Notes: generated from the letters alone by a model not told the origin. Shown: positions 1-9,043, numbered from the stretch's first letter. The stretch is 64,000 nucleotides of DNA from Spirosoma panaciterrae DSM 21099 (GCF_000374025.1 NZ_KB893195.1:62001-126000); one strand, 5' to 3'. Translations and numbers: made by a program.

Positions 1-786
1 GATTATCTCTACGATAAAGTGGGGCTTTACGATTCCGTTCGGCGGCTCATGGAAGGGCATGGTTCCTGTTACGACCTTACGCGGGTATGGCAGCAGGAGT
101 CCGGCGATTTTGCCCAGCACATGCTTCGGTTTCTGGAAACTCACGACGAGCAACGCATTGCTTCCCGTTTTTTTGCCAACGACCCCTGGGCGGCCGTTCC
201 GGCCATGACGCTGACAGCTACCATGCACACAGGCCCTGTGTTGATTTATTTCGGGCAGGAAGTGGGTGTCAAGGCCGAAGGGTCCGAAGGATTCAGTGGC
301 GATGATGGCCGGACTACCATTTTCGATTATTGGGGAATGCCGCGTTGGCAGGGCTGGCTCAATGGGGGCAACTATGATGGTGGCCGACTCTCCGACGATC
401 AGCGAAATTTGCGGGCTTTTTATCAGCAGTTAAATTATCTGGTTATAGGCTCCGACGCCATTCAAAACGGCTATTTTTACGACCTTCAATACGTAAACGA
501 TAATGGGCAAAGTCCTGGCTACGACGCCCATCAGATTTACAGCTACCTCCGCTACACCGACCGCCAGAAACTCCTGATTGTCTGCAACTTCTCGGCGTAC
601 AACACCTACGACACCGTGGTTCAGATTCCCAAAGCGGCCTTTGATACTATGGCACTAAACATGGCCAATACGTATCAGTTTGTGGATATTTTCCTGACCG
701 ATACCGAACTTGACGTTGTCGGTTCGGCAGGTGTACCCCTGGTACTTCCACCACGGAGTGTACGCGTACTGGAAATAAAATCGTAA
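1..786 (+). CDS. Alpha-amylase family (GH13) glycosidase, C-terminal part
   Basis: The reading frame is open from base 1, so the N-terminus lies outside the window; the GTG at 19 is only an internal codon. The visible 261 residues look like the end of a GH13 catalytic barrel: the LETHDEQR segment matches the conserved region with the catalytic-site His-Asp, followed by the strand GPVLIYFGQE typical of the last barrel strands and then a beta-rich C-terminal domain ending in PPRSVRVLEIKS, as in many amylases. It would hydrolyse or rearrange alpha-glucans. The catalytic Asp and Glu of the earlier motifs are not in view, so activity cannot be judged. The next gene follows after 61 bp on the same strand. 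Confidence 0.85.
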   Translation, partial: DYLYDKVGLYDSVRRLMEGHGSCYDLTRVWQQESGDFAQHMLRFLETHDEQRIASRFFANDPWAAVPAMTLTATMHTGPVLIYFGQEVGVKAEGSEGFSGDDGRTTIFDYWGMPRWQGWLNGGNYDGGRLSDDQRNLRAFYQQLNYLVIGSDAIQNGYFYDLQYVNDNGQSPGYDAHQIYSYLRYTDRQKLLIVCNFSAYNTYDTVVQIPKAAFDTMALNMANTYQFVDIFLTDTELDVVGSAGVPLVLPPRSVRVLEIKS

Positions 787-847
787 CTTTTGGGTACTTT
801 TTAGGGTTTGCTTCGTCAGTACATGAGAAACCGAGCCCCAAACCACC

Positions 848-1735
848 ATGATGAAACTGTTTACCGCATTCTTTTTCTTACTTATACCATTTAGTACACA
901 GGCTCAGGAAATTACGCTATCGTCGAATCAGCAGTCGCTGACCATCGTCGGTGGTAAAACCACGCCTGAAACGATTCTGTCGATTGGTAAACAGTTTATC
1001 AACTGTCCGTATGTACCGCATACGCTCGATACCAATCCGACCGAACAATTGGTGGTGAACCTGCGGGAGTTCGATTGTACTACCTATCTGGAAACTGTGC
1101 TGGCCCTCTCGCTGGCGTGGCAGGATATGGGGGCGAAACCGAATCAGGCTGTTTTTGAGCAATCCTTTCGAACCTATCTGACGAAACTCCGATACCGGGA
1201 TGGCCGGATTGATGGCTACGCCAGCCGACTCCACTATTTCTCCGACTGGCTCCGCGATAATGAGCGCAAAGGGCTGGTAACCGACGTAACCCGTGACCTA
1301 CCGGGTAGTATGTCTGTTGCCAAACCCGTTTCATACATGACGACGGCAACGTATAAGTACCCGCGTTTAACTGATCCAGCTATTCTTAAACAAGTAGCCC
1401 AAACGGAAGCGGCTATTAGCCAGCAAACCTTTTCTTTTATCCCCAAAAAGGCCGTCAAACAGGCTGAAGCGTCTATTCGTGAAGGAGATATTGTGATGCT
1501 GATGGCGGCCCGGCCCGGTCTGGACATGAAGCATGTGGGGATTGCGGTTCGGCAACCTAATGGACAATTACACCTGATGCACGCTTCATCTGAACAGGGC
1601 GCGGTGGTTATTACACCGTACTCGCTCAGTGATTATGTACTATGGCATCGAGGTTTATCGGGTATTCGGATCGCCCGACTCCGCTCTGAAAGTGGCACTC
1701 CTCCGATAATGGCTCGGGGTAAACAGGCGGAATAA
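848..1735 (+). CDS. DUF1460 (N-acetylmuramoyl-L-alanine amidase-like) protein, exported
   Basis: A 295-residue protein with a clear signal peptide (MMKLFTAFFFLLIPF..AQA/Q, cleavage near residue 20). The block REFDCTTYLETVLAL around residues 73-87 is the hallmark of DUF1460, with a Cys nucleophile as in NlpC/P60-type peptidases; the histidine partner is probably in MKHVGIAV near residue 226. Family members are periplasmic amidase-like enzymes acting on cell-wall muropeptides; the exact substrate here is inference. Length fits the family. It starts with ATGATG at 848/851. The next gene is convergent and only 17 bp away. Confidence 0.85.
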   Translation: MMKLFTAFFFLLIPFSTQAQEITLSSNQQSLTIVGGKTTPETILSIGKQFINCPYVPHTLDTNPTEQLVVNLREFDCTTYLETVLALSLAWQDMGAKPNQAVFEQSFRTYLTKLRYRDGRIDGYASRLHYFSDWLRDNERKGLVTDVTRDLPGSMSVAKPVSYMTTATYKYPRLTDPAILKQVAQTEAAISQQTFSFIPKKAVKQAEASIREGDIVMLMAARPGLDMKHVGIAVRQPNGQLHLMHASSEQGAVVITPYSLSDYVLWHRGLSGIRIARLRSESGTPPIMARGKQAE

Positions 1736-1752
1736 GCGCTCAGATACGTAGT

Positions 1753-2346
1753 TTATCTACGGCTACTGTTTAGTTGATCAAACGCTTCCAGAAACGGATC
1801 TATTGCCGACAGATCACAGGCCGAGCAAAGGGCCGAAACACGCTGATCGGTAATAACCAGTCGTTGGGAAGTTATCGTCTGGCAGTTGCTGTCATACCCT
1901 CTGGCTTGTACAAGACGCGCTCCTATATCCCCCTTCTGCCAGATTTCGCCCTCAATGGTCAGCAATTTGTTCGCCTGAATGCCGCACAAATTCAGCCTAC
2001 GGACTGCCGCATGAACCCCCTGCCCGTATTGCTGTCGAAATGTCTTTCGTAGCTCATCGCTGGCATCGCAGGAAATCTGGAACAGTTTGCCCTCGTAAAA
2101 CACCAGGGATACATTCGTAACCGACAAGCCATCTACATCTGCCGAACGAGCGATAAACAAACGCACCTGATTGCAGGTCAGGGCCAGCGTACCCTTTACC
2201 AGTACTGGTTCGATCTCCCGAAAATCGTTTTGTCGGAGCGAGTCAGGCGAAGTCGCCCCGAGTATATACCGCCCTAACCCTGCAATTTTGTGAGGATCTT
2301 CAACGATACGACCGAAAAGAGACAGGAAAACAATAGACCAGATCAT
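1753..2346 (-). CDS. Hypothetical protein with hydrophobic N-terminus
   Basis: A 197-residue protein I do not recognise. Residues 1-11 (MIWSIVFLSLF) are hydrophobic but short for a membrane segment or signal peptide. It holds six cysteines (CNQ, CDAS, LCGIQ, NCQT, CSAC), unusual for a cytoplasmic protein of this size and compatible with disulfides outside the cytoplasm. The sequence GTLALTCNQVRLFIA and GEIWQKGDIGARLV suggests beta strands. A plus-strand ORF at 1774-2052 overlaps it but lacks any recognisable domain, so the minus-strand frame is preferred. Function unknown. Confidence 0.55.
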   Translation of the reverse strand: MIWSIVFLSLFGRIVEDPHKIAGLGRYILGATSPDSLRQNDFREIEPVLVKGTLALTCNQVRLFIARSADVDGLSVTNVSLVFYEGKLFQISCDASDELRKTFRQQYGQGVHAAVRRLNLCGIQANKLLTIEGEIWQKGDIGARLVQARGYDSNCQTITSQRLVITDQRVSALCSACDLSAIDPFLEAFDQLNSSRR

Positions 2347-2473
2347 CAGTTACGGCTCATTATCTGGTAAAGCTAATCTGTATAACGTCGGTTCCATTCG
2401 ATAAGCCAGCAAGTTAGTAGCGTTTCTATGTCCACCCGGCAAAGACACATCGAAATAAACGTTTAAACCAGTT

Positions 2474-3052
2474 CTATGGGTGAAATACGAACCTATTAAA
2501 TAGCTTCGACTTCTTCTTGATTGAGATAGGATCGATTCGATGAGATTGATAATGAATAGACGATCTGGATGAATCTCTCCAATTCCATTGACCTGGACTT
2601 ATTTGCACACGTACCCAACCCTTGGTGGCTTTTGAGGGATAGTAAACAAATTTTTCGGGGCCTGAATCATCTCTATTATAATACATCGAGAATTTCCCTT
2701 TGGGTAGTGCTATAGTTCCTGAGTTAACAAATGTCGTGTCAGGTTTGTCCAAATGCGAAGTCGTCCGCTGGGTTTGATGTTCAATGGCAGCATCACCATT
2801 AAGCTCTCCATCAATTAACACCGAATACATACGTTCGCCTAATGGAATCGTTGTAATGTCGTACGTCCATTGCTTAGACTGAGTCACTGGATCAATTTGA
2901 ATATCCTGTTCATCACTGTAACAGCTATAGGCCAGGTACGCTACTGATAAAGCTAAAAGTACTCGAGCGCCTACTTTTATAAATCTTCCTACCATCAGAA
3001 CAGGGTCATTTCGATTGGTGTTACGAGCGCCAATAGGTGAACTACCAGCCAA
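2474..3052 (-). CDS. Hypothetical protein, probably membrane-anchored or lipoprotein
   Basis: A 192-residue protein with no family I can name. A hydrophobic stretch (VLLALSVAYLAYSC) lies near residues 31-44; if translation starts at Met20 this becomes a normal N-terminal signal or anchor, and the Cys at its end resembles a poor lipobox. The remainder is a polar domain with the strand-like segment MYSVLIDGEL and a cluster of aromatic residues (GQWNWRDSSR). The C-terminal tail is basic (KKKSKLFNR). The start chosen is the longest possible; Met20 is an equally good alternative. The neighbour deoC is divergent, with about 300 bp between them. Confidence 0.5.
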   Translation of the reverse strand: MAGSSPIGARNTNRNDPVLMVGRFIKVGARVLLALSVAYLAYSCYSDEQDIQIDPVTQSKQWTYDITTIPLGERMYSVLIDGELNGDAAIEHQTQRTTSHLDKPDTTFVNSGTIALPKGKFSMYYNRDDSGPEKFVYYPSKATKGWVRVQISPGQWNWRDSSRSSIHYQSHRIDPISIKKKSKLFNRFVFHP

Positions 3053-3327
3053 ATAGGCATTAGTTCACCGCTTAAAGACATATCAATGACAAAAAAACAA
3101 TCAACTCACTGCTCTCGGGATTATGTATTTTCGGTTAATCATGCATAACTATTAGTATACACCCTAATGATCTAGTAAGAAGCCTTGACGTGACAAGATA
3201 TAACCGAAACGACGAATTTTATAATCTGTAGTTTCCATACTGCCAAAGGTCCCGAAGCGTCCACACTTCCGACCTGGGCCAGTCGATGCTATCGCTCGTT
3301 TTCCCATTACTTTTCCAGCCAATACCG

Positions 3328-3335
3328 TATCTTAG
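3328..3335 (+). promoter_or_regulatory. Promoter -7 like element before deoC
   Basis: TATCTTAG resembles the Bacteroidetes -7 box TAnnTTTG with one mismatch, and lies 16 bp before the ATG at 3352. No good -33 element was seen at the expected spacing. Confidence 0.35.
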
Positions 3336-3351
3336 CCGACCATTTTCCGAT

Positions 3352-4125
3352 ATGGCTATGAACCCTACCCTAATCCGCGAGCTGGCCAAAATGATCGACC
3401 ACTCGCTCCTTCACCCTACCCTGACCGATGCCGAACTCCGCGAAGGCTGCGAACTGGCCCTCAAATACGATGTGGCTTCGGTTTGCATTAAACCGTATGC
3501 AGTACGTATGGCGGCCGAATTACTGGCTAGCTCCGATGTGCTGGTGGGTACAGTGATCGGATTTCCACACGGCAACAGCGCTACCAGCATCAAAGTAGCC
3601 GAAACTGAACAAGCTTGCCAGGATGGGGCCGTTGAGATCGATATGGTTGTCAACATTGGTAAAGTACTGGGTGAAGACTGGCAGTACGTAAGCGACGAAA
3701 TCTGGGTGGTTCATAAAGCCTGTCAGGCACATGGCGCTATTCTGAAAGTCATTTTCGAAAATGATTATCTTCCCGACGACTCGTACAAAATCAAACTCTG
3801 TGAAATTTGCACGGAGGTCGGCGCTGAGTTTGTCAAAACATCGACCGGGTATGGTTTTGTGAAAGGCCCCGACGGCAAATACAGCTACGAAGGCGCTACC
3901 GAACACGACCTCCAACTCATGCTCGACCATGTTGGCCCCGACGTTCGGGTAAAAGCAGCCGGTGGCGTACGCACACTGGATGGCCTGTTGACAGTCAAAG
4001 AGATGGGAGTTGCCCGGCTGGGAGCATCGGCCACAGCCGCCATCATGGAAGAAGCGTATCGCCGATTTGGCGTCGTATCGGCTGATGTACCAACAGGCCC
4101 CATAGCAGAATCGAAAGGCTATTAA
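3352..4125 (+). CDS. deoC: Deoxyribose-phosphate aldolase
   Basis: Catalyses reversible cleavage of 2-deoxyribose 5-phosphate to glyceraldehyde 3-phosphate and acetaldehyde in deoxynucleoside breakdown. The class I aldolase signatures are visible: EFVKTSTGYG carries the Schiff-base lysine, VRVKAAGGVRT the second active-site lysine, and EIDMVVNIG the Asp of the phosphate/proton-relay region. The frame is open from 3286, but the extra N-terminal 22 residues are unlike the family; ATG 3352 (MAMNPTL) or 3358 gives the usual start and about 257 residues. The next gene, in the same direction, begins 78 bp downstream. Confidence 0.95.
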   Translation: MAMNPTLIRELAKMIDHSLLHPTLTDAELREGCELALKYDVASVCIKPYAVRMAAELLASSDVLVGTVIGFPHGNSATSIKVAETEQACQDGAVEIDMVVNIGKVLGEDWQYVSDEIWVVHKACQAHGAILKVIFENDYLPDDSYKIKLCEICTEVGAEFVKTSTGYGFVKGPDGKYSYEGATEHDLQLMLDHVGPDVRVKAAGGVRTLDGLLTVKEMGVARLGASATAAIMEEAYRRFGVVSADVPTGPIAESKGY

Positions 4126-4160
4126 TAAAGTAGTGAAAACCGCTACTCACGTTTCATAAT

Positions 4161-4177
4161 GGTGGGTAAAACCCGCC
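4161..4177. terminator. Short hairpin after deoC
   Basis: GGTGGGT and ACCCGCC pair over 7 bp (one G.T) around a 3-base loop. There is no T-run, so a terminator role is uncertain. Confidence 0.25.
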
Positions 4178-4203
4178 CTATTCCCTAATCTATAAACCTG
4201 TCT

Positions 4204-5118
4204 ATGCTTCACCTTGGTTTTGTTTCGGCCATAATGGCCGATTATGATCTGAATAGTGTACTAAAATTTGCGTCGGAGCATCAGTTTTCCTGCGTGGAGG
4301 TTATGTGCTGGCCTGGTAGCAACGCCGATACACGCCGATACGCGGGCGTTACGCACATCGATGTCGACAACCTCGATATTGATCAGATACGCACCCTGAC
4401 GCGGCTCTATAAGGTTTCGATTTCGGGGCTGGGGTACTATCCAAACCCCCTTGACCCAAACCCCGAACAGGCGGAGTATTACCGGGAACATATTAAGAAA
4501 CTAATTCGGGCGGCTGCCAAGCTGGGCGTTCCGGTCGTAAATACCTTCATCGGTCGAAATCCTTCGTTGAGTATCACCGAAAACCTGAAGCTCTACGCCG
4601 AACACTGGCCAGCCATTGTAAAAGAGGCCGAAGCCTGTAACGTGAAAATTGGCATTGAAAACTGCCCCATGTGGTTTACCGACGATGAATGGCCGGGCGG
4701 TAAAAACCTGGCAACAGCCCCCGCCATCTGGGATCGTATGTTCGAGATTATTCCCTCACGGGCGCTGGGCCTGAACTACGACCCGAGCCACCTGATCTGG
4801 CAAATGATGGACGAAGTTCGCCCTATTTACGACTATCGGGACCGGCTGCATCATATTCACCTGAAAGACGTGAAGCTGTATCCCGACAAGTTGAATCGCG
4901 TGGGCATTATGGCAAATCCGCTTGAGTACCATTCGCCTAAACTGCCGGGACTGGGCGACGTACGCTGGCGCCATTTCTTTGCGGCACTCACCGATGTCCG
5001 TTACCGGGGTCCTGTGTGCATCGAAGTCGAAGACAAAGCGTTTGAAGGTAGTCCCGAAGATGTAAAAACCGCCATCCTGACCGCCCGGAATTATCTGAAG
5101 CAGTTTTTGGTGTTGTAG
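4204..5118 (+). CDS. Sugar phosphate isomerase/epimerase (xylose isomerase-like TIM barrel)
   Basis: A 304-residue protein of the AP-endonuclease-2/xylose-isomerase-like barrel family. Metal-binding positions expected for this family can be read in order: CVEVMCW near residue 30, IGIENCPMW (metal Glu) near 151, GLNYDPSHL (Asp, His) near 184, HHIHLKDV (His, Asp) near 217 and CIEVED near 277. Members isomerise or epimerise free or phosphorylated sugars or inositols; which substrate is used cannot be told. The neighbour deoC suggests sugar-phosphate metabolism, but the genes are separated by 78 bp and co-transcription is not proven. Confidence 0.85.
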   Translation: MLHLGFVSAIMADYDLNSVLKFASEHQFSCVEVMCWPGSNADTRRYAGVTHIDVDNLDIDQIRTLTRLYKVSISGLGYYPNPLDPNPEQAEYYREHIKKLIRAAAKLGVPVVNTFIGRNPSLSITENLKLYAEHWPAIVKEAEACNVKIGIENCPMWFTDDEWPGGKNLATAPAIWDRMFEIIPSRALGLNYDPSHLIWQMMDEVRPIYDYRDRLHHIHLKDVKLYPDKLNRVGIMANPLEYHSPKLPGLGDVRWRHFFAALTDVRYRGPVCIEVEDKAFEGSPEDVKTAILTARNYLKQFLVL

Positions 5119-5131
5119 TTTGCGAGTTAGC

Positions 5132-5167
5132 GTTTGAGGTTTGTCACATCTGGCACGAACCTCAAAC
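5132..5167. terminator. Hairpin after the isomerase gene
   Basis: GTTTGAGGTT (5132-5141) and AACCTCAAAC (5158-5167) form a perfect 10-bp stem with a 16-base loop, 14 bp behind the stop codon. No T-run follows. Confidence 0.4.
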
Positions 5168-5196
5168 CTCCAATTGTACCATTCCGGCAAATTTCG

Positions 5197-5204
5197 TATC
5201 TTTA
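5197..5204 (+). promoter_or_regulatory. Promoter -7 like element before the Uma2 gene
   Basis: TATCTTTA is one mismatch from TAnnTTTG and ends 16 bp before the ATG at 5221, the same distance as at deoC. This supports 5221 as the start rather than any upstream codon. Confidence 0.4.
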
Positions 5205-5220
5205 TCAAAAAACTACGCGC

Positions 5221-5886
5221 ATGGTTGCCACTGCCTCGCTTGTAACGCAAATCAACGAACGACTTAAGCAGGAGCCCGAAATTTTCATTTCGGCCACGCT
5301 GGATGAGTATTGGACCTTACTGGACGAGTTACGTGACGAATCGCTTCCTCTTGATTATGACATCGAATACATTAATGGACAGATCAGAGCCCGAATCGGC
5401 ATGGCCAGCGACAGACACGAAACAATAGTTGCCAATATTATCAGCGTATTACGAACGATTTTTTACGATATGCCCGATGTCCGGGTAATGGGAAGCAATA
5501 AACTAGTCTTCGTTTCAGATTGTGAACTGGCGGTGAAACCCGATGTGCTGGTTATGAAGGGTGAAAGTCAGCTTATTCTTCGGCAAGGGCAAGAAGCAGG
5601 TATTACAAATCCGCATGTGCTGGTCGAAGTGCATTCCGATTCAACCTATCGTCAGGATTTATCGACCAAGTTACGGTGTTACAAACAGCTCGAATCGGTA
5701 CAGTATATTGTCTACATCGATCAGACTCTACACTTCGTGTCGGTATACACCAAACAGCAGGATAGTCGTCACTGGCTCAACGAGGATTATAATTCGCTGG
5801 ATATGGCCGTGCGCCTTGGCGACTTCAGCATTCCCATGCAGGATATTTACCACAAAGTGGTCATTGACCGTGCTACAAACGCTTAA
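5221..5886 (+). CDS. Uma2 family (DUF820) putative endonuclease
   Basis: A 221-residue member of the Uma2/DUF820 family, which has a PD-(D/E)XK nuclease fold and is common in cyanobacteria and Cytophagia; its biological role is not settled. Visible landmarks: DIEYINGQI (first conserved acidic strand), ELAVKPDVLVM with the catalytic-type Asp, and LVEVHSDST followed by the DLSTKLRCY helix. The usual family Lys after the ExE strand is replaced by His-Ser here, as in many Uma2 proteins. ATG 5221 is chosen because it follows a promoter-like box and matches the family start. It overlaps the next gene by 17 bp, so the two are probably translated together. Confidence 0.85.
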   Translation: MVATASLVTQINERLKQEPEIFISATLDEYWTLLDELRDESLPLDYDIEYINGQIRARIGMASDRHETIVANIISVLRTIFYDMPDVRVMGSNKLVFVSDCELAVKPDVLVMKGESQLILRQGQEAGITNPHVLVEVHSDSTYRQDLSTKLRCYKQLESVQYIVYIDQTLHFVSVYTKQQDSRHWLNEDYNSLDMAVRLGDFSIPMQDIYHKVVIDRATNA

Positions 5887-6454
5887 TCAACTCGATACCG
5901 ATCTATTTCTTTGGCTCAACGGCCAGTATGCCTCCTGGCTCGACCCGATCATGATTTGGGTAACGGAGCGCAACAGTTGGTTTCCGCTCTACGCACTCCT
6001 TATCGGCTGGCTCATTTATCGCTATGGTAAACAAGCTATTGGTATCCTGATTACGCTCATTGCAGCCGTTGCCATCAGCGACCAGACGGCTTCGTCGGTG
6101 CTAAAACCGCTCACGCATCGACTACGTCCCTGCCACGTCGTTACGCTTCAGAAGCTGATTCACCCCGTTATGGAATGTGGAGGGCCGTATGGCTTTGCGT
6201 CGTCCCATGCGGCTAATACCTTCGCGCTGGCGACCTGCCTCTGGCTCTTGTTCGGGAAACAATACCCCTGGTTGATTGTGGGGTATTCATGGGCCATTGT
6301 TGTGTCGTACAGTCGTATTTACGTAGCTGCCCACTACCCGCTGGATGTATTGACCGGCGCAGGCATTGGTGTATTGGCAGCATGGCTTTGTGTGTACGTA
6401 TATCGTCGGTGGCAATCCCGGGATACCAGGCAGAACGGGCGTTTTATCAACTAA
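5870..6454 (+). CDS. PAP2 family phosphatase, membrane
   Basis: A 194-residue integral-membrane acid phosphatase of the type-2 phosphatidic acid phosphatase family. The three motifs are present: KPLTHRLRP (K-x6-RP), ASSHAANTF (the SxH core, with SSH replacing SGH) and SRIYVAAHYPLD (SR-x5-H-x3-D). About five or six hydrophobic helices alternate with them. Such enzymes remove phosphate from lipid phosphates, for example undecaprenyl pyrophosphate; substrate unknown here. The GTG start at 5870 gives the family-typical beginning MLQTLNQLDTDLFLWLNG and overlaps the Uma2 gene; longer upstream frame is shadow of Uma2. Confidence 0.88.
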   Translation: MLQTLNQLDTDLFLWLNGQYASWLDPIMIWVTERNSWFPLYALLIGWLIYRYGKQAIGILITLIAAVAISDQTASSVLKPLTHRLRPCHVVTLQKLIHPVMECGGPYGFASSHAANTFALATCLWLLFGKQYPWLIVGYSWAIVVSYSRIYVAAHYPLDVLTGAGIGVLAAWLCVYVYRRWQSRDTRQNGRFIN

Positions 6455-6532
6455 ATACTCGAAAAAGTTGCGTAGCATAAACTTACGATTTAGTTTGCAG
6501 TAGTTACATACCACCGCAACGAATCGTTATTC

Positions 6533-7525
6533 ATGCTTAATCGGCTCCATGCGCTTGTCCGCGACTACTTTGGTCTATCTCATAAAGAGGCACGGGGATT
6601 TATCGTCCTACTTTTTCTATGCATCCTGTTTCTACTGATCCCGTTCGTATATCGTTTTTTTGCTGATCGAAAACCCATCGACACGACCTCAACCGATCAG
6701 CGGAAACTCGACAGCCTGGTAGCGATTATGCAGGCAGAAGAAGCGAAACAACCTAAATATGGCCGTCGATCGGAGAAAGAAAAAACGACCAGCGAACACT
6801 TTAACGAACCCAAACTATTCCCGTTTGATCCAAACACGGCTACTATTGGGCAATGGCAGCAGCTCGGTCTGCCCCGTTGGCTGGCCGAACGAATCGACAA
6901 GTTTCGAAGCAAGGGTGGGCAGTTTCGAAAGAAAGAAGACTTGCTGCGTATCTATGATTTCCCACCTGAACTATACGACCAGTTAGAACCTTACATCACC
7001 CTAAAGGAAACCTCACCCAGTCAACGGTTTAGCTCTACGAAAGCCAACTCCGATGACGCATCCATAACAAGCGACCGTCCGGCTTTTACCAATCGGCCTA
7101 CTTTCGTTGAGCGCCCGGCCAAGCCCGTATTGCAGTCTTTTGATATCAATACGGCTGACACCTCGCAACTGATCGCCCTGAAAGGGATTGGGGCCACCCT
7201 CGCCGGACGTATCGTAAAATTTCGGGATGCCCTTGGTGGCTTTATCTCAACAGAACAATACCGTGACATTTACGGACTAGACTCGCTGGCGTTGGACGAG
7301 TTGCTAAAATTCGGTAAAATCCAGTCGGGCGTACGTAAAATCTCCATCAATACGGCGACTGTTGACGAACTGGACCGGCATCCGTTTCTATCCCGTCGAC
7401 AGGCGCAGATCATTGTCAATTATCGTGAACAACACGGAGCCTATACGTCCGCCGAATCTTTGAAGCCCATCCGGGTTCTGGACCCTAAAACCATCGATAA
7501 GATTGCTCCCTATCTGGCCTTTTAG
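6533..7525 (+). CDS. Helix-hairpin-helix (ComEA-like) protein with membrane anchor
   Basis: A 330-residue protein with one N-terminal membrane segment (FIVLLFLCILFLLIPFVY, residues about 23-40) and three ComEA-like HhH units: FDPNTATIGQWQQLGLP (near 98), FDINTADTSQLIALKGIG (near 202) and ISINTATVDELDRHPFL (near 273). ComEA-type HhH modules bind double-stranded DNA without sequence preference and in other bacteria act in DNA uptake; the domain order here is typical for Bacteroidetes homologues, whose role is little known. The C-terminal domains probably face the periplasm. It ends convergent with rlmD. Confidence 0.85.
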   Translation: MLNRLHALVRDYFGLSHKEARGFIVLLFLCILFLLIPFVYRFFADRKPIDTTSTDQRKLDSLVAIMQAEEAKQPKYGRRSEKEKTTSEHFNEPKLFPFDPNTATIGQWQQLGLPRWLAERIDKFRSKGGQFRKKEDLLRIYDFPPELYDQLEPYITLKETSPSQRFSSTKANSDDASITSDRPAFTNRPTFVERPAKPVLQSFDINTADTSQLIALKGIGATLAGRIVKFRDALGGFISTEQYRDIYGLDSLALDELLKFGKIQSGVRKISINTATVDELDRHPFLSRRQAQIIVNYREQHGAYTSAESLKPIRVLDPKTIDKIAPYLAF

Positions 7526-7526
7526 T

Positions 7527-7560
7527 GAAATCAGGGGCCATTTCTTTCACCCCTGGTTTC
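7527..7560. terminator. Bidirectional terminator-like hairpin between HhH gene and rlmD
   Basis: GAAATCAGGGG (7527-7537) pairs with CCCCTGGTTTC (7550-7560) over 11 bp with one G.T and a 12-base loop. It lies directly behind the stop at 7525 and before the rlmD end at 7598, in the short convergent gap. Confidence 0.5.
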
Positions 7561-7597
7561 ACGCTGTCTCCCCTTCCCTACTCCATGCCCTTGTCCT

Positions 7598-9043
7598 TTA
7601 CCGCTTTACCAACAGCGCCACATTTTCGACATGGTGCGTATGCGGAAACATATCTACCGGCTGCACATCGGCCACCCGGTAGCCTTCGTCCAGAATGCCC
7701 AAATCACGGGCCTGGGTAGCGGTATTGCAACTTACATACACAATCCGTTCAGGAGCTGCTTTGAGCAGTTGCCGCGTCACGGCCTCATCCATTCCTGCAC
7801 GGGGTGGATCGGTGATGACCACTTCCGGACGACCATGCTGGTCAAAAAAGCCATCGGTCAGAATGTCCCGCATGTCGCCAGCGACAAACGTGGTATTGGT
7901 AATGCCATTTACTTCGGCGTTGATCCGCGCATCGGCTACCGAAGCTTCGACATACTCGACCCCAATCACCTGTCTGGACCGACGGGCTACAAACAGGGCG
8001 ATGGTTCCCGTTCCGGTATATAAGTCGTACACACGCTCGCGTCCGGTAAGCCCGGCCCATTCACGGGTAATCTTGTACAGATTATGGGCTTGCTGGGCGT
8101 TGGTCTGGTAAAATGATTTAGGGCCTATCCGGAATGTTAATGGGGCGCCATCGGCTTCATCCATTTGTTCCTCAATGTAGGGTTTTCCGGCCCAGTTAAT
8201 TACCTCCTGATCCTGATAGCTATCGTTTTTCTTCGTATTCAGGATGTAATTCAACGACGTAATCTCCGGGAATTGAACTTGCAGATACCTTAACAACCCA
8301 TTGAGTAACTCGGTGTTATCCTGGGCCACCTGCAACGTTACCATAACCTGCTGCGTAGTAGCGGCAGTACGAATGATGAGCGTCCGCAGAAAACCCGTGT
8401 GCGCTTTCAGATTATACAACGTCAGGCCATGCGCAAATACATAGTCGTTCACGGCCTGTCGAATGGCATTGGACGGATCGGGCTGAAGGTAACAATGATG
8501 AATCGGAAGCACTTTATCGAACCGTCCGGGAACGTGAAAACCGACCGCCCGCTGATCCATCGGTTGGTCGGTAGCCACTTCGCGCGTGGTCAGCCAACGC
8601 CCTTCGGCACAGGTAAACTCCAGTTTGTTCCGGTAGTACTGGGTAGGATGAGCCGGCAGAATAGGCCGAATTTCGGGCAACGCTACCTTGCCGATACGGG
8701 TCAGATGATCGACCACCTGCTGGTGTTTAAAGCCCAGTTGTTCGCTGTATTGAATATGTTGCCATTTGCAGCCGCCACAGGTTCCAAAATGCTCACAGAA
8801 CGGCTCAGTACGCACCGACGACCACGCATGAATGTGTTCCGCTACCGCTTCGCGATACTGTTTTTTCCGATTTGTAATGCGCAGATCGACCACATCGCCG
8901 GGCGCTACACCGGGGCCTCCGGTTGGGTTATCCACGAAAATGACGCCCTCGTCGGTACGTACAATACACTTCCCTTCGGCTGCTACGGCATCAATGCGGA
9001 CGCTTGCCAACCGTTCGGGGGTTTTATGAATCCTTCTACGCAT
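7598..9043 (-). CDS. rlmD: 23S rRNA (uracil-C5)-methyltransferase RlmD-type
   Basis: A 481-residue SAM-dependent methyltransferase of the TrmA/RlmD (RumA) family, which methylates a uracil of 23S rRNA at C5. In order: an N-terminal TRAM-like RNA-binding domain (residues about 10-70); a [4Fe-4S]-type cysteine set CEHFGTCGGCKW near 83-94; SFYQTNAQQA near 312; the SAM loop DLYTGTGTIALF near 344; ITDPPRAGMDE near 411; and the catalytic YVSCNTATQARDL near 434. Whether the target is U1939 or U747 (RlmC) cannot be told from sequence; RlmD is favoured by the iron-sulfur motif and TRAM domain. Transcribed alone, diverging from the next gene. Confidence 0.92.
   Translation of the reverse strand: MRRRIHKTPERLASVRIDAVAAEGKCIVRTDEGVIFVDNPTGGPGVAPGDVVDLRITNRKKQYREAVAEHIHAWSSVRTEPFCEHFGTCGGCKWQHIQYSEQLGFKHQQVVDHLTRIGKVALPEIRPILPAHPTQYYRNKLEFTCAEGRWLTTREVATDQPMDQRAVGFHVPGRFDKVLPIHHCYLQPDPSNAIRQAVNDYVFAHGLTLYNLKAHTGFLRTLIIRTAATTQQVMVTLQVAQDNTELLNGLLRYLQVQFPEITSLNYILNTKKNDSYQDQEVINWAGKPYIEEQMDEADGAPLTFRIGPKSFYQTNAQQAHNLYKITREWAGLTGRERVYDLYTGTGTIALFVARRSRQVIGVEYVEASVADARINAEVNGITNTTFVAGDMRDILTDGFFDQHGRPEVVITDPPRAGMDEAVTRQLLKAAPERIVYVSCNTATQARDLGILDEGYRVADVQPVDMFPHTHHVENVALLVKR

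Noticed and set aside
1774-2052. Plus-strand ORF of 92 codons
   Set aside because: Overlaps the longer minus-strand ORF at 1753-2346 and shows no domain or start context; taken as shadow.
5561-5869. N-terminal extension of the PAP2 ORF
   Set aside because: Lies entirely within the Uma2 gene in another frame and has no family match; GTG 5870 gives the family-typical start.
7525-7719. 64-codon plus-strand ORF behind the HhH gene
   Set aside because: Covers the terminator hairpin and the end of rlmD; Pro/Ser-rich with no recognised features.
7631-8111. Plus-strand ORFs across rlmD
   Set aside because: Antisense shadows of the well-supported methyltransferase gene.
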